From contig NZ_JBHZRC010000001.1 of assembly GCF_043641075.1 (NCBI RefSeq), positions 1,364,001 to 1,428,000 on the forward strand: a DNA stretch of 64,000 nucleotides. Direction: 5' to 3'. Positions within the stretch are counted from its first letter, which is position 1, and each line of letters starts with the position of its first letter. Origin of the DNA: Bacillus_BD oryzisoli_A. GTDB lineage: Bacteria > Bacillota > Bacilli > Bacillales > Cytobacillaceae. Both the position numbers and the translations under genes were made by a program. Positions 8,576-17,936 of this stretch are shown here, piece after piece. The notes beneath the pieces were generated by a model. The model worked only from the letters and a program-made list of their open reading frames with translations. It was not told the DNA's origin and searched no databases.

Positions 8576-9496
8576 CTAACGAGGAATGGCTATACTTTTA
8601 AAATCAGCTGCAATCTCAGAATTCGAAAAAATGGAACGAGCCTCCTGCAGCAGTTCTTCCGCAGCGTTTCGATCGTAGCGTGAACTAATATGTGTAATGC
8701 AAAGAGTTTTGACATTCGCATGTTTTGCCGTTTCTGCAGCCTGGGTGGTGGTTGAATGATAATAGTCATAGGCTAACGCCTCTTCTCCTTTTGCAAAAGT
8801 AGCTTCATGAACTAATAGGTCTGCGTTACGCGCGAGCTCTTGTGCTGCTTCACAAATTCTTGTATCCCCCAGTATCGTAACCACTCTTCCCTTTTGTTTA
8901 GGACCGACAAAACGAGCCGCTTCCAAAATCGTTCCATCCTCCAGTGTGACAGATATCCCCTCTTTAATTTTTTTATAGAGTGGGCCCGGGGTAACTCCGG
9001 CCTCTTTTAGCTTATCCACTAGCAATGTACCCGGACGATCCTTTTCAATAATTCGAAAGCCGTAAGAGGGTATTCCATGCTCAAGCTTTCGTGCCTCAAC
9101 AATGAATTGTTCGTCCTCAAACAAAACTCCTTCACTAATTTCTACAATCTCCAATGGATATTTTAAATAAGTACCGCTGACACTCAAGCTAGTCTCCACA
9201 AATGCTTTTAAGCCCGCAGGTCCATATATCGTTACCTTTGACTCCCCGCCTTGAAAGGAACGGCTTGCAAGCAGTCCTGGAAGTCCATATAAATGATCCC
9301 CGTGTAAATGCGTAATAAAAATATTTTCAATTCTAGAAGGCTTGATTGATGTATGTAATATTTGATGCTGTGTAGCCTCACCGCAGTCAAAAAGCCAGAT
9401 TGATCCTCGCTCCTCCAATAATTTTAATGCGATAGCTGTTACATTCCTAAGCTTCGCAGGAACCCCTGCACCCGTACCAAGAAAAAATAATTCCAC
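8576..9496 (-). CDS. rnz: Ribonuclease Z
   Basis: This 306-residue metallo-beta-lactamase-fold endonuclease removes the 3' trailer of tRNA precursors that lack an encoded CCA. The zinc-binding motif HLHGDH places His63, His65, Asp67 and His68 as in the B. subtilis enzyme. Further ligands are expected in GDTR and in the later HIS motif near the C-terminus (ITHISSRY). The protein starts at a GTG with an AAAGGAG ribosome binding site. It lies between a transporter and zwf; in B. subtilis rnz also neighbours zwf. Confidence 0.95.
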   Translation of the reverse strand: MELFFLGTGAGVPAKLRNVTAIALKLLEERGSIWLFDCGEATQHQILHTSIKPSRIENIFITHLHGDHLYGLPGLLASRSFQGGESKVTIYGPAGLKAFVETSLSVSGTYLKYPLEIVEISEGVLFEDEQFIVEARKLEHGIPSYGFRIIEKDRPGTLLVDKLKEAGVTPGPLYKKIKEGISVTLEDGTILEAARFVGPKQKGRVVTILGDTRICEAAQELARNADLLVHEATFAKGEEALAYDYYHSTTTQAAETAKHANVKTLCITHISSRYDRNAAEELLQEARSIFSNSEIAADFKSIAIPR

Positions 9497-9739
9497 TTTT
9501 AAGCTCCTTTCTCCAATCCATACTTACATTATTATAGCCAAGTTAGAATAAACAAGGAAACAATGAGAATATTCATTCCATTCTATCATTAAATAATAAA
9601 AACAAAGCATTTGCGTATTTTAACAGAAATCGATAAAATTTTAGCATCATTAGACATATTTTTCGGATTGAATTTCAAATGTAAAATAAGCAAACCCTAA
9701 AATAGATGTCAATTTTAATGAAAAGAGGTTTTACAAATC

Positions 9740-11245
9740 GTGAAACATAACGAAAAACCATCAGCTTTGATCATGATCTTTGGTGCAACAGGTGATTTAG
9801 CTAACAGAAAGCTTTTTCCTTCCCTATATCGTTTATTCGAGAAAGGAAATCTATCGGAGAACTTTGCTGTCATTGGTGTTGCAAGAAGAACACTTTCCAA
9901 TGAGCAGTTCCAAGAAAATGTAAAAAAATCTGTTCAGTCAGTAGCAATCAATGGTAATCATAACATTGATGAATTTGCCTCACACTTTTATTACCATTCA
10001 CATGATGTAACAGATTCAGATTCATACGGTGTATTGCGAGAAATGGCTGTACAATTGGATGAACAATATCAAACAGCCGGTAATCGTATTTTTTATTTAG
10101 CGATGGCTCCAGAATTTTTTGGAACAATTGCCACCCATCTAAACGAAGACGGTCTTACAAATGTAAAAGGATTCAAACGTCTAGTTATTGAAAAACCTTT
10201 TGGGCATGACCTTGAGTCTGCGAAAGAATTAAATAATCAAATTCGTACCGCATTCTCTGAAGATGAGATCTACCGTATCGACCATTATCTAGGTAAAGAA
10301 ATGGTCAGAAACATTGAAGTAATCCGTTTCTCTAATGCTATTTTTGAGCCGCTATGGAATAACCGCTATATATCAAATATTCAAATCACTTCCAGCGAAA
10401 CACTAGGTGTGGAAGAACGCGGACGTTATTATGAGAACAGCGGTGCACTGCGTGATATGGTGCAAAACCATATGCTGCAAATGGTTGCCCTCTTGGCTAT
10501 GGAGCCGCCGATAAAACTTAACACGGAAGAAATTCGGTCTGAAAAGGTGAAGGTGCTTCGCGCCATGCGAACAGTAAAGGATGAAAAAGTTAGTAAGTAC
10601 TTTGTGCGCGGACAATACGGGGAAGGAATCGTTAACGGTCAAAAGGTTCCCGGCTATCGGAATGAACAAATGGTTGATCCTCAATCAAATACAGAAACCT
10701 TCGTAGCTGGCAAACTCTTAATTGACAATTTCCGTTGGGCAGGCGTTCCGTTCTACATTCGTACAGGTAAGCGAATGAAATCAAAATCAACGAAAATCGT
10801 GATTCAATTTAAGGACATCCCTATGAACCTATACTATAAAACAGAACAGACGTTAAATCCGAACCTGCTCGTCATTCACATTCAACCTGAGGAAGGTATT
10901 ACCCTTCATTTAAACGCGCTGAAAATCGGTAACCACATGAATGCGACACCTGTAAAATTAAGCTATGCTAATACAGGTATTGATGGGATTAATACACCTG
11001 AAGCCTATGAAAAGCTATTATATGACTGCATGCGCGGTGATGCAACAAACTTTACACACTGGGACGAAGTGGCCCTATCTTGGAGCTTTGTTGATAATAT
11101 TTCGCAGCATTGGCAAAAGACACAAGCACAATTCCCTAATTATGAATCAGGCTCAGCAGGACCGAAAGAAAGTGATGTATTACTTGCTAGAGACGGCCTA
11201 TTCTGGTGGCCAATAGGCGATTTAGACGTAGAGACCTGCCAATAA
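9740..11245 (+). CDS. zwf: Glucose-6-phosphate 1-dehydrogenase
   Basis: This 501-residue enzyme oxidises glucose 6-phosphate to 6-phosphogluconolactone and makes NADPH, the entry step of the oxidative pentose phosphate pathway. The Rossmann motif GATGDLANRK is at about 15-24 and the catalytic segment RIDHYLGKE near 178-186 contains the conserved Asp-His pair. Length is normal for Firmicutes. The start is GTG at 9740 with an upstream AGAGG. It converges on gndA, the next dehydrogenase of the same pathway, and shares a terminator with it. Confidence 0.96.
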   Translation: MKHNEKPSALIMIFGATGDLANRKLFPSLYRLFEKGNLSENFAVIGVARRTLSNEQFQENVKKSVQSVAINGNHNIDEFASHFYYHSHDVTDSDSYGVLREMAVQLDEQYQTAGNRIFYLAMAPEFFGTIATHLNEDGLTNVKGFKRLVIEKPFGHDLESAKELNNQIRTAFSEDEIYRIDHYLGKEMVRNIEVIRFSNAIFEPLWNNRYISNIQITSSETLGVEERGRYYENSGALRDMVQNHMLQMVALLAMEPPIKLNTEEIRSEKVKVLRAMRTVKDEKVSKYFVRGQYGEGIVNGQKVPGYRNEQMVDPQSNTETFVAGKLLIDNFRWAGVPFYIRTGKRMKSKSTKIVIQFKDIPMNLYYKTEQTLNPNLLVIHIQPEEGITLHLNALKIGNHMNATPVKLSYANTGIDGINTPEAYEKLLYDCMRGDATNFTHWDEVALSWSFVDNISQHWQKTQAQFPNYESGSAGPKESDVLLARDGLFWWPIGDLDVETCQ

Positions 11246-11258
11246 TAAAAACACAAAG

Positions 11259-11290
11259 AAAACCCTCTTTGCTTAGCAAAGAGGGTTTTT
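11259..11290. terminator. Bidirectional zwf/gndA terminator
   Basis: AAAACCCTCTTTGC pairs with GCAAAGAGGGTTTT around a 3-nt loop and is flanked by A and T tracts, so it serves both convergent genes. Confidence 0.93.
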
Positions 11291-11299
11291 CATTTAGGT

Positions 11300-12709
11300 C
11301 TATTCCAACCAATTTGTATGGAAAATGCCTTCGCGATCAATTCGCTCATATGTATGTGCACCAAAATAATCGCGTTGTGCCTGTAGAAGGTTAGCAGGCA
11401 GTGTTGCTGTGCGGTAGCTGTCATAATATGAAATAGCTGATGAGAAGCAAGGTACCGGAATTCCATATTGAACAGCAAAGGAAATTGTTTCGCGTAATGC
11501 ATGCTGGTAGCTTTCAACGATTTCCTTAAAGTATGGATCAAGTAAAAGATTTTTAAGACCTGATTCACGATCATAGGCATCCTTAATCTTTTGTAAAAAT
11601 TGTGCTCGAATAATACATCCGCCGCGGAAAATCATCGCAATATCGCCATACTGAAGATTCCAGTCATATTCTTCAGATGCAGCTCTCATTTGTGCAAATC
11701 CTTGAGCATATGAACAAATTTTGCTCATATACAGTGCTTTACGAACAGATTCAATAAATGCCTTCTTATCACCGCTAAATGACTTTGTTTCTGGACCGCT
11801 CAATAGCTTGCTGGCTGCCACCCGTTCTTCCTTCATAGCTGAAATAAAGCGGGCAAATACAGATTCAGTAATAACTGGAAGCGGCACACCTAAATCAAGG
11901 GCATTTTGGCTTGTCCACTTTCCTGTTCCTTTTTGTCCTGCAGTATCCAAAATCATATCGACAAGAGGTTTACCTGTTTCATCATCCATTTTTGTAAAAA
12001 TATCAGTTGTAATTTCAATTAAATAGCTATCAAGCTCGCCTTTATTCCATTCGGCAAAAACCTCATGAAGCTCTCCAGCAGAGAGTCCCAACACATTTTT
12101 TAATAAGAAGTAGGCTTCACAGATAAGCTGCATATCGCCATATTCAATGCCATTATGTACCATTTTCACATAATGTCCAGCTCCATCCGGCCCAATATAG
12201 GTTGTACAAGGATCCCCGTTTACCTTCGCGGAAATATCCTTAAATATCGGCGCTACAAGTTCATAGGCTTCCTTTTGACCGCCAGGCATAATTGAAGGAC
12301 CTTTTAACGCCCCTTCTTCTCCACCTGAAACACCGGTTCCAATAAAATGAATACCAAGATCACTTAGTTTTTTATTGCGGCGCTGTGTATCGACGAAGAA
12401 CGTATTACCACCATCTATTAAAATATCCCCTTTATCCAAATGAGGAATCAGCTGCTCAATTGTGGCATCTGTCGGAGCCCCGGCTTTTACCATGAGCATA
12501 ATTTTGCGAGGAGTTTCAAGTGACTGAACGAATTCTTCAATAGAATAAGTACCCTTGAAATTTCTCCCCTTCGTTTCAGCAAGGACTTCATCTGTTTTTT
12601 CACTTGAACGATTGTAAATGGAGACAGAATATCCTCTTGACTCGATGTTCATGGCGAGGTTTTTTCCCATTACCGCCATTCCAATTACTCCAAACTGTTG
12701 TTTTGTCAT
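11300..12709 (-). CDS. gndA: 6-phosphogluconate dehydrogenase, decarboxylating
   Basis: This 469-residue NADP-dependent enzyme converts 6-phosphogluconate to ribulose 5-phosphate and CO2. The N-terminal Rossmann motif GVIGMAVMGKNLA and the substrate-binding segments GTGVSGGEEGA and GAGHYVKMVHNGIEYGD (with the catalytic Lys and conserved His-Asn) are all present. It is the full-length homotetrameric type and corresponds to B. subtilis GndA (YqjI). It faces zwf tail to tail rather than forming an operon with it. Confidence 0.96.
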   Translation of the reverse strand: MTKQQFGVIGMAVMGKNLAMNIESRGYSVSIYNRSSEKTDEVLAETKGRNFKGTYSIEEFVQSLETPRKIMLMVKAGAPTDATIEQLIPHLDKGDILIDGGNTFFVDTQRRNKKLSDLGIHFIGTGVSGGEEGALKGPSIMPGGQKEAYELVAPIFKDISAKVNGDPCTTYIGPDGAGHYVKMVHNGIEYGDMQLICEAYFLLKNVLGLSAGELHEVFAEWNKGELDSYLIEITTDIFTKMDDETGKPLVDMILDTAGQKGTGKWTSQNALDLGVPLPVITESVFARFISAMKEERVAASKLLSGPETKSFSGDKKAFIESVRKALYMSKICSYAQGFAQMRAASEEYDWNLQYGDIAMIFRGGCIIRAQFLQKIKDAYDRESGLKNLLLDPYFKEIVESYQHALRETISFAVQYGIPVPCFSSAISYYDSYRTATLPANLLQAQRDYFGAHTYERIDREGIFHTNWLE

Positions 12710-12839
12710 CTTTTTACATCCCTTCTAACCAAATAATACAACCTTAAAAAGACCATCTTACTTTAGCAATATCCGCATTTTTTTGCAAATAATACATCTA
12801 CTGTTAGTGTGTCAAATCCATTAAAAAATTAGTCAACCA

Positions 12840-14108
12840 TTATTCATCTGAAAAGAAATCGAGAAAATCCTTACTGAAGCTCGTTTCCGATGCAATATTT
12901 TCCTGTCTGTCTTTTGTAGGAGCTTTTTCAACAGCACGGTCAATAATTCCTTGACCAAATTTATTTCTCAGCATATTAAGCGTTTCCAGTAATGGTTCAT
13001 TTCTTGCATCCTTCTCATAAGAAAAAATGTCGAGCTGTTTCACCGCTTGCTCTTTCTCAACTAAATCGGCACCCGTTACACCAAGAAGCCGTACCGAATC
13101 ACCATTCCAGTTTTTCAAAAAAAGCTGTTTGCTAACGGTATAGATATCATCCTTTTGGCTGATTGGATTTAACAGCTTTTTACTCCTCGTAATCGTCTTA
13201 CGGTCCTTATAGCGAATCGTCACGCCGATAGAAGCAGCCAATACTTTTTTTCGCTTCATCCTAGCAGCCACTTTCTCTGCCAGGCCTTCCAAAACAAGCA
13301 GGAGCTGGTGCTGATTCGAAATATCACTTGGCAAAGTAGTCGAATTTCCGACACTCTTAAATTCATTTGCAGCATCGGGGTCAACCGGTCTATCATCAAC
13401 ACCATTAGCCCTTTCCTTTAAGCGGAGACCATTGATTCCTAACAGTGCCTTTAATTGAATATCATTTGCACTAGCCAAATCCTTAACTGTATAAACATTG
13501 ATTGTATTTAATTTTTCCGCTGTTTTTCTCCCGACTCCATGCATTTCTACAACTGGAAGAGGCCATAATACCTTCTCCACATCCCGTTTCCGTAATACAG
13601 TAATACCGAGCGGTTTTTTCATATCAGAAGCCATCTTTGCAAGAAATCGATTGGGGGCAATACCAATGCTGCATGGTAAATCGAGCTGTGAAAGAATTTG
13701 CTTTTGAATTCTGTCTGCAATTTCCAGGGGTGATCCTAATTCAAAACTATCCGTGATATCGACAAAGCCTTCATCAATGGAAACAGGCTCTACAAGCTGA
13801 GAATATTCAAACAAGATATCAAACATCCCATGGGAAGCAGCCCGGTAGCGATCAAAGTTCGGACTCATGACGATTAGCTGCGGACATAGCTTTTTTGCTT
13901 CCCAAATGGGCATCGTTGTTTTCACACCATATTTTCTCGCTTCATAGCTGCATGTAACGATGATTCCTCTTCGTTCTTTTGGATTCCCCGCGATGGCGAG
14001 GGGCTTCCCTTTTAAGGAAGGATCAAAGGCCATCTCAACAGATGCATAGAAGCTATTCATATCTACATGTAAAATAACTCTTCCCTTTTTCGGATACATT
14101 TCTTTCAT
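12840..14108 (-). CDS. polY1: DNA polymerase IV (Y-family, PolY1)
   Basis: This translesion DNA polymerase has 422 residues from the chosen start. Catalytic acidic motifs DMNSFYASVE and SIDEGFVDIT and the CSIGIAPNRFLAKMASD fingers segment are intact, followed by the helix-hairpin-helix thumb (HGVGRKTAEKL) and little-finger domain. A QLDIF motif near the C-terminus fits a beta-clamp-binding peptide. The reading frame stays open to an ATG at 14177, but that ATG lacks a ribosome binding site. ATG 14108 (MKEMYPKKGRV) matches the usual family N-terminus. An odd start-stop ORF lies between the two. Confidence 0.9.
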   Translation of the reverse strand: MKEMYPKKGRVILHVDMNSFYASVEMAFDPSLKGKPLAIAGNPKERRGIIVTCSYEARKYGVKTTMPIWEAKKLCPQLIVMSPNFDRYRAASHGMFDILFEYSQLVEPVSIDEGFVDITDSFELGSPLEIADRIQKQILSQLDLPCSIGIAPNRFLAKMASDMKKPLGITVLRKRDVEKVLWPLPVVEMHGVGRKTAEKLNTINVYTVKDLASANDIQLKALLGINGLRLKERANGVDDRPVDPDAANEFKSVGNSTTLPSDISNQHQLLLVLEGLAEKVAARMKRKKVLAASIGVTIRYKDRKTITRSKKLLNPISQKDDIYTVSKQLFLKNWNGDSVRLLGVTGADLVEKEQAVKQLDIFSYEKDARNEPLLETLNMLRNKFGQGIIDRAVEKAPTKDRQENIASETSFSKDFLDFFSDE

Positions 14109-14149
14109 ACGTCGCACTACCTTATATAGGTTCCGGATTGAGGCTCCGG

Positions 14150-14170
14150 TTACATCATTAAGAATCCTCC
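14150..14170 (-). promoter_or_regulatory. Two-codon start-stop ORF with strong RBS ahead of polY1
   Basis: On the minus strand a GGAGG sequence (14166-14170) is followed after seven bases by ATG ATG TAA (14150-14158). This is optimal ribosome binding site spacing for a peptide of two residues, 41 nt before the likely polY1 start. The site could load and release ribosomes near the polY1 start, or may be a chance arrangement. No longer peptide is encoded in this frame. Confidence 0.35.
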
Positions 14171-14192
14171 ATTTCATTTTAGCATGTAAAAT

Positions 14193-14222
14193 CGAAAAAG
14201 ACCCGCTGCCTTGTGCGGGCCT
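14193..14222 (-). terminator. Terminator after azoreductase gene
   Basis: On the minus strand GGCCCGC pairs with GCGGGTC and is followed by a T-run, 12 nt after the azoreductase stop and before polY1. Confidence 0.75.
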
Positions 14223-14233
14223 ATAAAACCTTA

Positions 14234-14899
14234 TTACTTCGCTTTCATGACACTTCCAGCCATTTCTTTGGCCGCTTCTCTTGCTTGCTCCTTCGCCGTT
14301 TCCATAATCTCAGGAATCCTCTTCGGAAAATGATCCAAGCCCTCCGCAACAATTGTATCCATCACATCAATACCAAGGAAGGTTAGGGCTTTTCGAACGT
14401 ATTGATCGCCCATCTCAAATTCAACCATTGGTCCGGTTGAATAAATACCGCCACGGGTCTGGATATGAATGGCTTGTCTTCCGGTCAATAACCCTTTTGG
14501 CCCCTCCTCCGTAGTGATGAATGTTTTTTGATTTAGAAACATATTATCCATAAAATCTTTAAGAATTCCTGGAGCACCTAAATTCCATATTGGTGTCACA
14601 AAGACATAGTAATCTGCAGCAATGAACCTGTCAGCAAGAGCATGCATTGCTGTAAACTTTTCTCTTTCCGCCTCTGTCAGCTGATCCACCGAATAACCCA
14701 TAAATGACGTTTTCGCACGTGCATATAATAAATCCGTATCGATTCTTGTAATGTCCATGTCATACAAATGCATTCTTTCAATTTCAACATCAGGGCGTTC
14801 CTTTTGAAAGGTCTCTAAAAATACTTCCCCGATTTGTGCACCCTTTGATTGAGTTACGTCTTTTTTTGGATTTGCCGTAATGTAAAGTAATTTTGACAT
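14234..14899 (-). CDS. azoR: FMN-dependent NADH:quinone oxidoreductase/azoreductase
   Basis: This 221-codon flavodoxin-fold protein of the AzoR (AcpD) family carries out two-electron reduction of quinones and azo dyes with NADH. N-terminal MSKLLYITANPK with a following Ser-rich phosphate-binding loop, the PIWNLGAPGILKDFMD FMN/dimer segment and the TRGGIYS loop are characteristic. The frame is open to 14962, but AAAGGGA before the ATG at 14899 and the family N-terminus fix the start there. It is followed by its own terminator, so it is likely monocistronic. Confidence 0.9.
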   Translation of the reverse strand: MSKLLYITANPKKDVTQSKGAQIGEVFLETFQKERPDVEIERMHLYDMDITRIDTDLLYARAKTSFMGYSVDQLTEAEREKFTAMHALADRFIAADYYVFVTPIWNLGAPGILKDFMDNMFLNQKTFITTEEGPKGLLTGRQAIHIQTRGGIYSTGPMVEFEMGDQYVRKALTFLGIDVMDTIVAEGLDHFPKRIPEIMETAKEQAREAAKEMAGSVMKAK

Positions 14900-15043
14900 A
14901 CTAGCATCCCTTTCTCTAAACAAATAAATAACAACTATTCCAATCATAACGAATACACTCATGTTCTTTATTGAAGAACTCGTGAAATTTATGAAAGTTT
15001 TGTGTCATTTATTGGGTAAAAGCGATAATCAGCCATTTTACAC

Positions 15044-16165
15044 TCACTGTGCAGCTACTTCTTCAATAATTGCAACGGTCATCTCAGCTAATTTATATAA
15101 TTCTTCTACAGGCATACGTTCATTTGTTGTATGGATCTCCTCATATCCGACAGCAAGGTTCACTGTTGGAATACCAAAACCGGCAATAACATTAGCATCA
15201 CTACCGCCACCACTATGTAATAGCTCACAGCTTCGACCTATTTTTACAGCTGCCTTTTTGGCTACCTCAACAACATGGTCTCCATCAGAAAATTTAAAGC
15301 CTGGGTACATCACTTGTACTTCTATCTCTGCTTTGCCACCCATATCTCGTGCAGCACTTTCAAATGCATCCTTCATTTTTTGTACCTGAGCTTCCATTTT
15401 TTCAGGAATTAATGAGCGAGCTTCTGCTAATATATCAACATGATCACAAACAATATTTGTTTGCTGTCCACCGGCAAAGCGGCCGATATTTGCCGTAGTT
15501 TCTTCATCAATTCGGCCTAAGGGCATTCTTGAGATAGCCTTTGCCGCAATCGTAATGGCCGAAACACCTTTTTCTGGAGCAACGCCTGCATGGGCTGTTT
15601 TACCAAGTATCGTTGCCTTAATATGCGCTTGTGTAGGTGCGGCAACAATAATGTTTCCGACCTTTCCATCACTATCAAGAGCATAGCCGTATTTTGCTTT
15701 CACTAATGTCCGATCAAGAGCTTTGGCACCAACAAGGCCTGATTCTTCACCAACTGTAATAATGAATTGAATATCTCCATGTGGAATATTTTGTTCTTTT
15801 AACATACGAACCGTTTCAAGCATAACCGATATTCCCGTTTTATCATCTGCACCAAGAATGGTTGTTCCATCTGTTACTACATAGCCATCCTTAACGGAAG
15901 GCTTAACCCCTTTTGCAGGGACAACGGTATCCATATGACAGGTAAAATAAATTGGATCTACCCCTTCTTTCGTACCAGGAAGAGTACAAATTAGATTCCC
16001 TGCTCCATGTCCTGTTACAGCAGTCGTATCATCTTCAAAAACATCTACACCTAAGTCAGTAAATTTTTGTTTTAATACTTTTGCAATCTCTGTTTCATAC
16101 TTTGTTTCGGAGTCAATTTGTACCAGCTCTAGAAATTCATTTAATAAACGCTCTTGATTAATCAT
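15044..16165 (-). CDS. yqjE: M20 family tripeptidase-like peptidase (YqjE)
   Basis: This 373-residue zinc-dependent aminopeptidase is of the PepT/M20B type. Metal ligands are in TCHMDTVVP (His, catalytic Asp), GADDKTG (bridging Asp) and GEESGLVGAK (catalytic Glu pair), with a dimerisation domain in between and the last His ligand in EEIHTTNERM. It is expected to release N-terminal residues from small peptides in the cytoplasm, although paralogues act on other amides. ATG 16165 is used because GGAGGT lies just upstream. A TTG one codon earlier is possible. It corresponds to B. subtilis YqjE by position and length. Confidence 0.88.
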   Translation of the reverse strand: MINQERLLNEFLELVQIDSETKYETEIAKVLKQKFTDLGVDVFEDDTTAVTGHGAGNLICTLPGTKEGVDPIYFTCHMDTVVPAKGVKPSVKDGYVVTDGTTILGADDKTGISVMLETVRMLKEQNIPHGDIQFIITVGEESGLVGAKALDRTLVKAKYGYALDSDGKVGNIIVAAPTQAHIKATILGKTAHAGVAPEKGVSAITIAAKAISRMPLGRIDEETTANIGRFAGGQQTNIVCDHVDILAEARSLIPEKMEAQVQKMKDAFESAARDMGGKAEIEVQVMYPGFKFSDGDHVVEVAKKAAVKIGRSCELLHSGGGSDANVIAGFGIPTVNLAVGYEEIHTTNERMPVEELYKLAEMTVAIIEEVAAQ

Positions 16166-16200
16166 CAATGTAACCTCCAAATCTTGTATTTCACCTTAAT

Positions 16201-16229
16201 AGTATACATCTATCATTATTTACCATCAA
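16201..16229 (-). promoter_or_regulatory. Promoter of yqjE
   Basis: TTGATG (16224-16229) and TATACT (16201-16206) are 17 bp apart on the minus strand, about 35 nt upstream of the yqjE start. Confidence 0.6.
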
Positions 16230-16337
16230 ATCGATGAGAACTTGTTAAAAAAAAATCTCTACAGACGAGTTAGATAATTTTGACTCATTCATGCAAATAT
16301 TTTATATTTAATGGTATAATAATAGATATTAAACAAA

Positions 16338-16363
16338 AAAAATCGGCGCTAGCGCCGATTTTT
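16338..16363. terminator. Terminator of the yqjC-yqjD operon
   Basis: AAAAATCGGCGCT is directly followed by its inverse AGCGCCGATTTTT. A/T tracts on both sides make it usable in either direction. It lies 22 nt beyond the yqjD stop. Confidence 0.85.
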
Positions 16364-16385
16364 AGATAATCCTGTCATATTTTGA

Positions 16386-17936
16386 TTACAAAGGAATATT
16401 TCCGTGTTTTTTCTTTGGTCTTGATTCTTTTTTATTTCTAAGCATTTCCAACGCTTGAACAATTTTAATCCTTGTTTCCCGCGGGTCGATAACATCATCA
16501 ACCATTCCTTTGCTTGCAGCAACATATGGATTGGCAAACTTTTGACGATATTCTTCGATTTTTTGCGCACGTGTTTCTTCAGGGTTCGGACTTTGATTAA
16601 TTTCTTTTGCAAAAATAATATTGGCTGCCCCTTGCGGTCCCATAACAGCAATCTCGGCATTTGGCCAAGCAAATACAAGATCTGCACCAATTGATTTACT
16701 ATTTAATGCAACATAGGCACCACCATATGCTTTTCGCAAAATAACTGTTAATTTAGGAACCGTTGCCTCTGAATACGCATACAGTATTTTTGCACCATGG
16801 CGAATAATCCCACCATGCTCCTGTTTAATCCCAGGGAAAAATCCAGTTACATCTTCAAACGTAATGATTGGGATATTAAAGGAATCGCAAAAACGGATAA
16901 ATCTGGCTGCTTTATCAGATGAATCAATATCTAAACCACCTGCCATAAATTTAGGCTGGTTACATACAAGTCCAACGGATTCTCCTTTTATACGCGCAAG
17001 ACCCACTACAATATTTTTCGCAAAATCCTGTTGAACCTCCATGAATGAATCTTTATCAACAACCAATTCAAGGACCTTTCTTACATCGTAAGGACGAAGG
17101 GTATCAAATGGAATGGCATCAGTTAATTCAGGACGATAATCATCCTCTTCATTATACTCAAGTACAGGCGGTTTTTCTTCATTGTTTTGCGGCAGGTAGC
17201 TTAATAGTCTTCGTACCTGTTCAATCACCACTTCTTCTGACTCTCCACGGAAATGAGCATTACCGCTAATGGAATTATGAACCTTTGCACCACCTAGGTT
17301 TTCAGACGAGATTTTTTCTCCTGTCACCGTTTCAATTACCTTTGGACCTGTAATAAACATTTGGCTAGTCTTTTCAACCATAAAAACAAAATCAGTAATA
17401 GCCGGTGAATAGACAGCGCCCCCTGCACAAGGTCCCATAATAACAGATATTTGTGGAATTACCCCTGAGTAAATCGAATTCCGATAAAAAATCTGCCCGT
17501 AGCCGTCAAGAGAAACAACACCCTCTTGAATTCTTGCACCACCTGAATCATTCAAGCCAATAAAAGGTGCACCATTTTTAGCAGCTAAGTCCATTACAGT
17601 AGCTATTTTTTTGGCATGCATTTCGCCTAGCGCTCCGCCAAACACAGTGAAATCTTGGGCAAACAAATAAATTGGACGTCCGTTTACCTTTCCATATCCT
17701 GTGACAACACCATCACCAGGGCTTTTTTGCTGATCCAATCCAAAATCGTTACAATTATGTTCAATAAAAGGATTAAATTCTATAAAAGAACCTGAATCAA
17801 CTAATAGATCAATACGCTCCCGAGCAGTTAATTTCCCCTTTTCATGCTGCTTTTCAATTCTCTCGTCTCCACCGCCCAGTTCTACTTCTCGTTTACGATC
17901 ATATAAATCATGTATTGTATCATAGATATCAAGCAT
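16386..17936 (-). CDS. yqjD: Acyl-CoA carboxylase carboxyltransferase subunit (propionyl/methylmalonyl-CoA type)
   Basis: This 516-residue carboxyltransferase has two crotonase-fold halves. The N-half carries the acyl-CoA oxyanion GG motifs (FGGALGEMHAKK, GGARIQEGV, GPCAGGAVYSPA) and the C-half the biotin-binding counterpart (DVTGFFPG, KAYGGAYVALNSKS). It closely fits propionyl-CoA carboxylase beta/methylmalonyl-CoA decarboxylase alpha. The start is placed at ATG 17936 because AGAGGG sits at correct distance. It overlaps the epimerase stop by eight bases. With the epimerase and the mutase at 25-29 kb it completes propionyl-CoA to succinyl-CoA. No dedicated biotin carboxylase is adjacent. Confidence 0.9.
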   Translation of the reverse strand: MLDIYDTIHDLYDRKREVELGGGDERIEKQHEKGKLTARERIDLLVDSGSFIEFNPFIEHNCNDFGLDQQKSPGDGVVTGYGKVNGRPIYLFAQDFTVFGGALGEMHAKKIATVMDLAAKNGAPFIGLNDSGGARIQEGVVSLDGYGQIFYRNSIYSGVIPQISVIMGPCAGGAVYSPAITDFVFMVEKTSQMFITGPKVIETVTGEKISSENLGGAKVHNSISGNAHFRGESEEVVIEQVRRLLSYLPQNNEEKPPVLEYNEEDDYRPELTDAIPFDTLRPYDVRKVLELVVDKDSFMEVQQDFAKNIVVGLARIKGESVGLVCNQPKFMAGGLDIDSSDKAARFIRFCDSFNIPIITFEDVTGFFPGIKQEHGGIIRHGAKILYAYSEATVPKLTVILRKAYGGAYVALNSKSIGADLVFAWPNAEIAVMGPQGAANIIFAKEINQSPNPEETRAQKIEEYRQKFANPYVAASKGMVDDVIDPRETRIKIVQALEMLRNKKESRPKKKHGNIPL

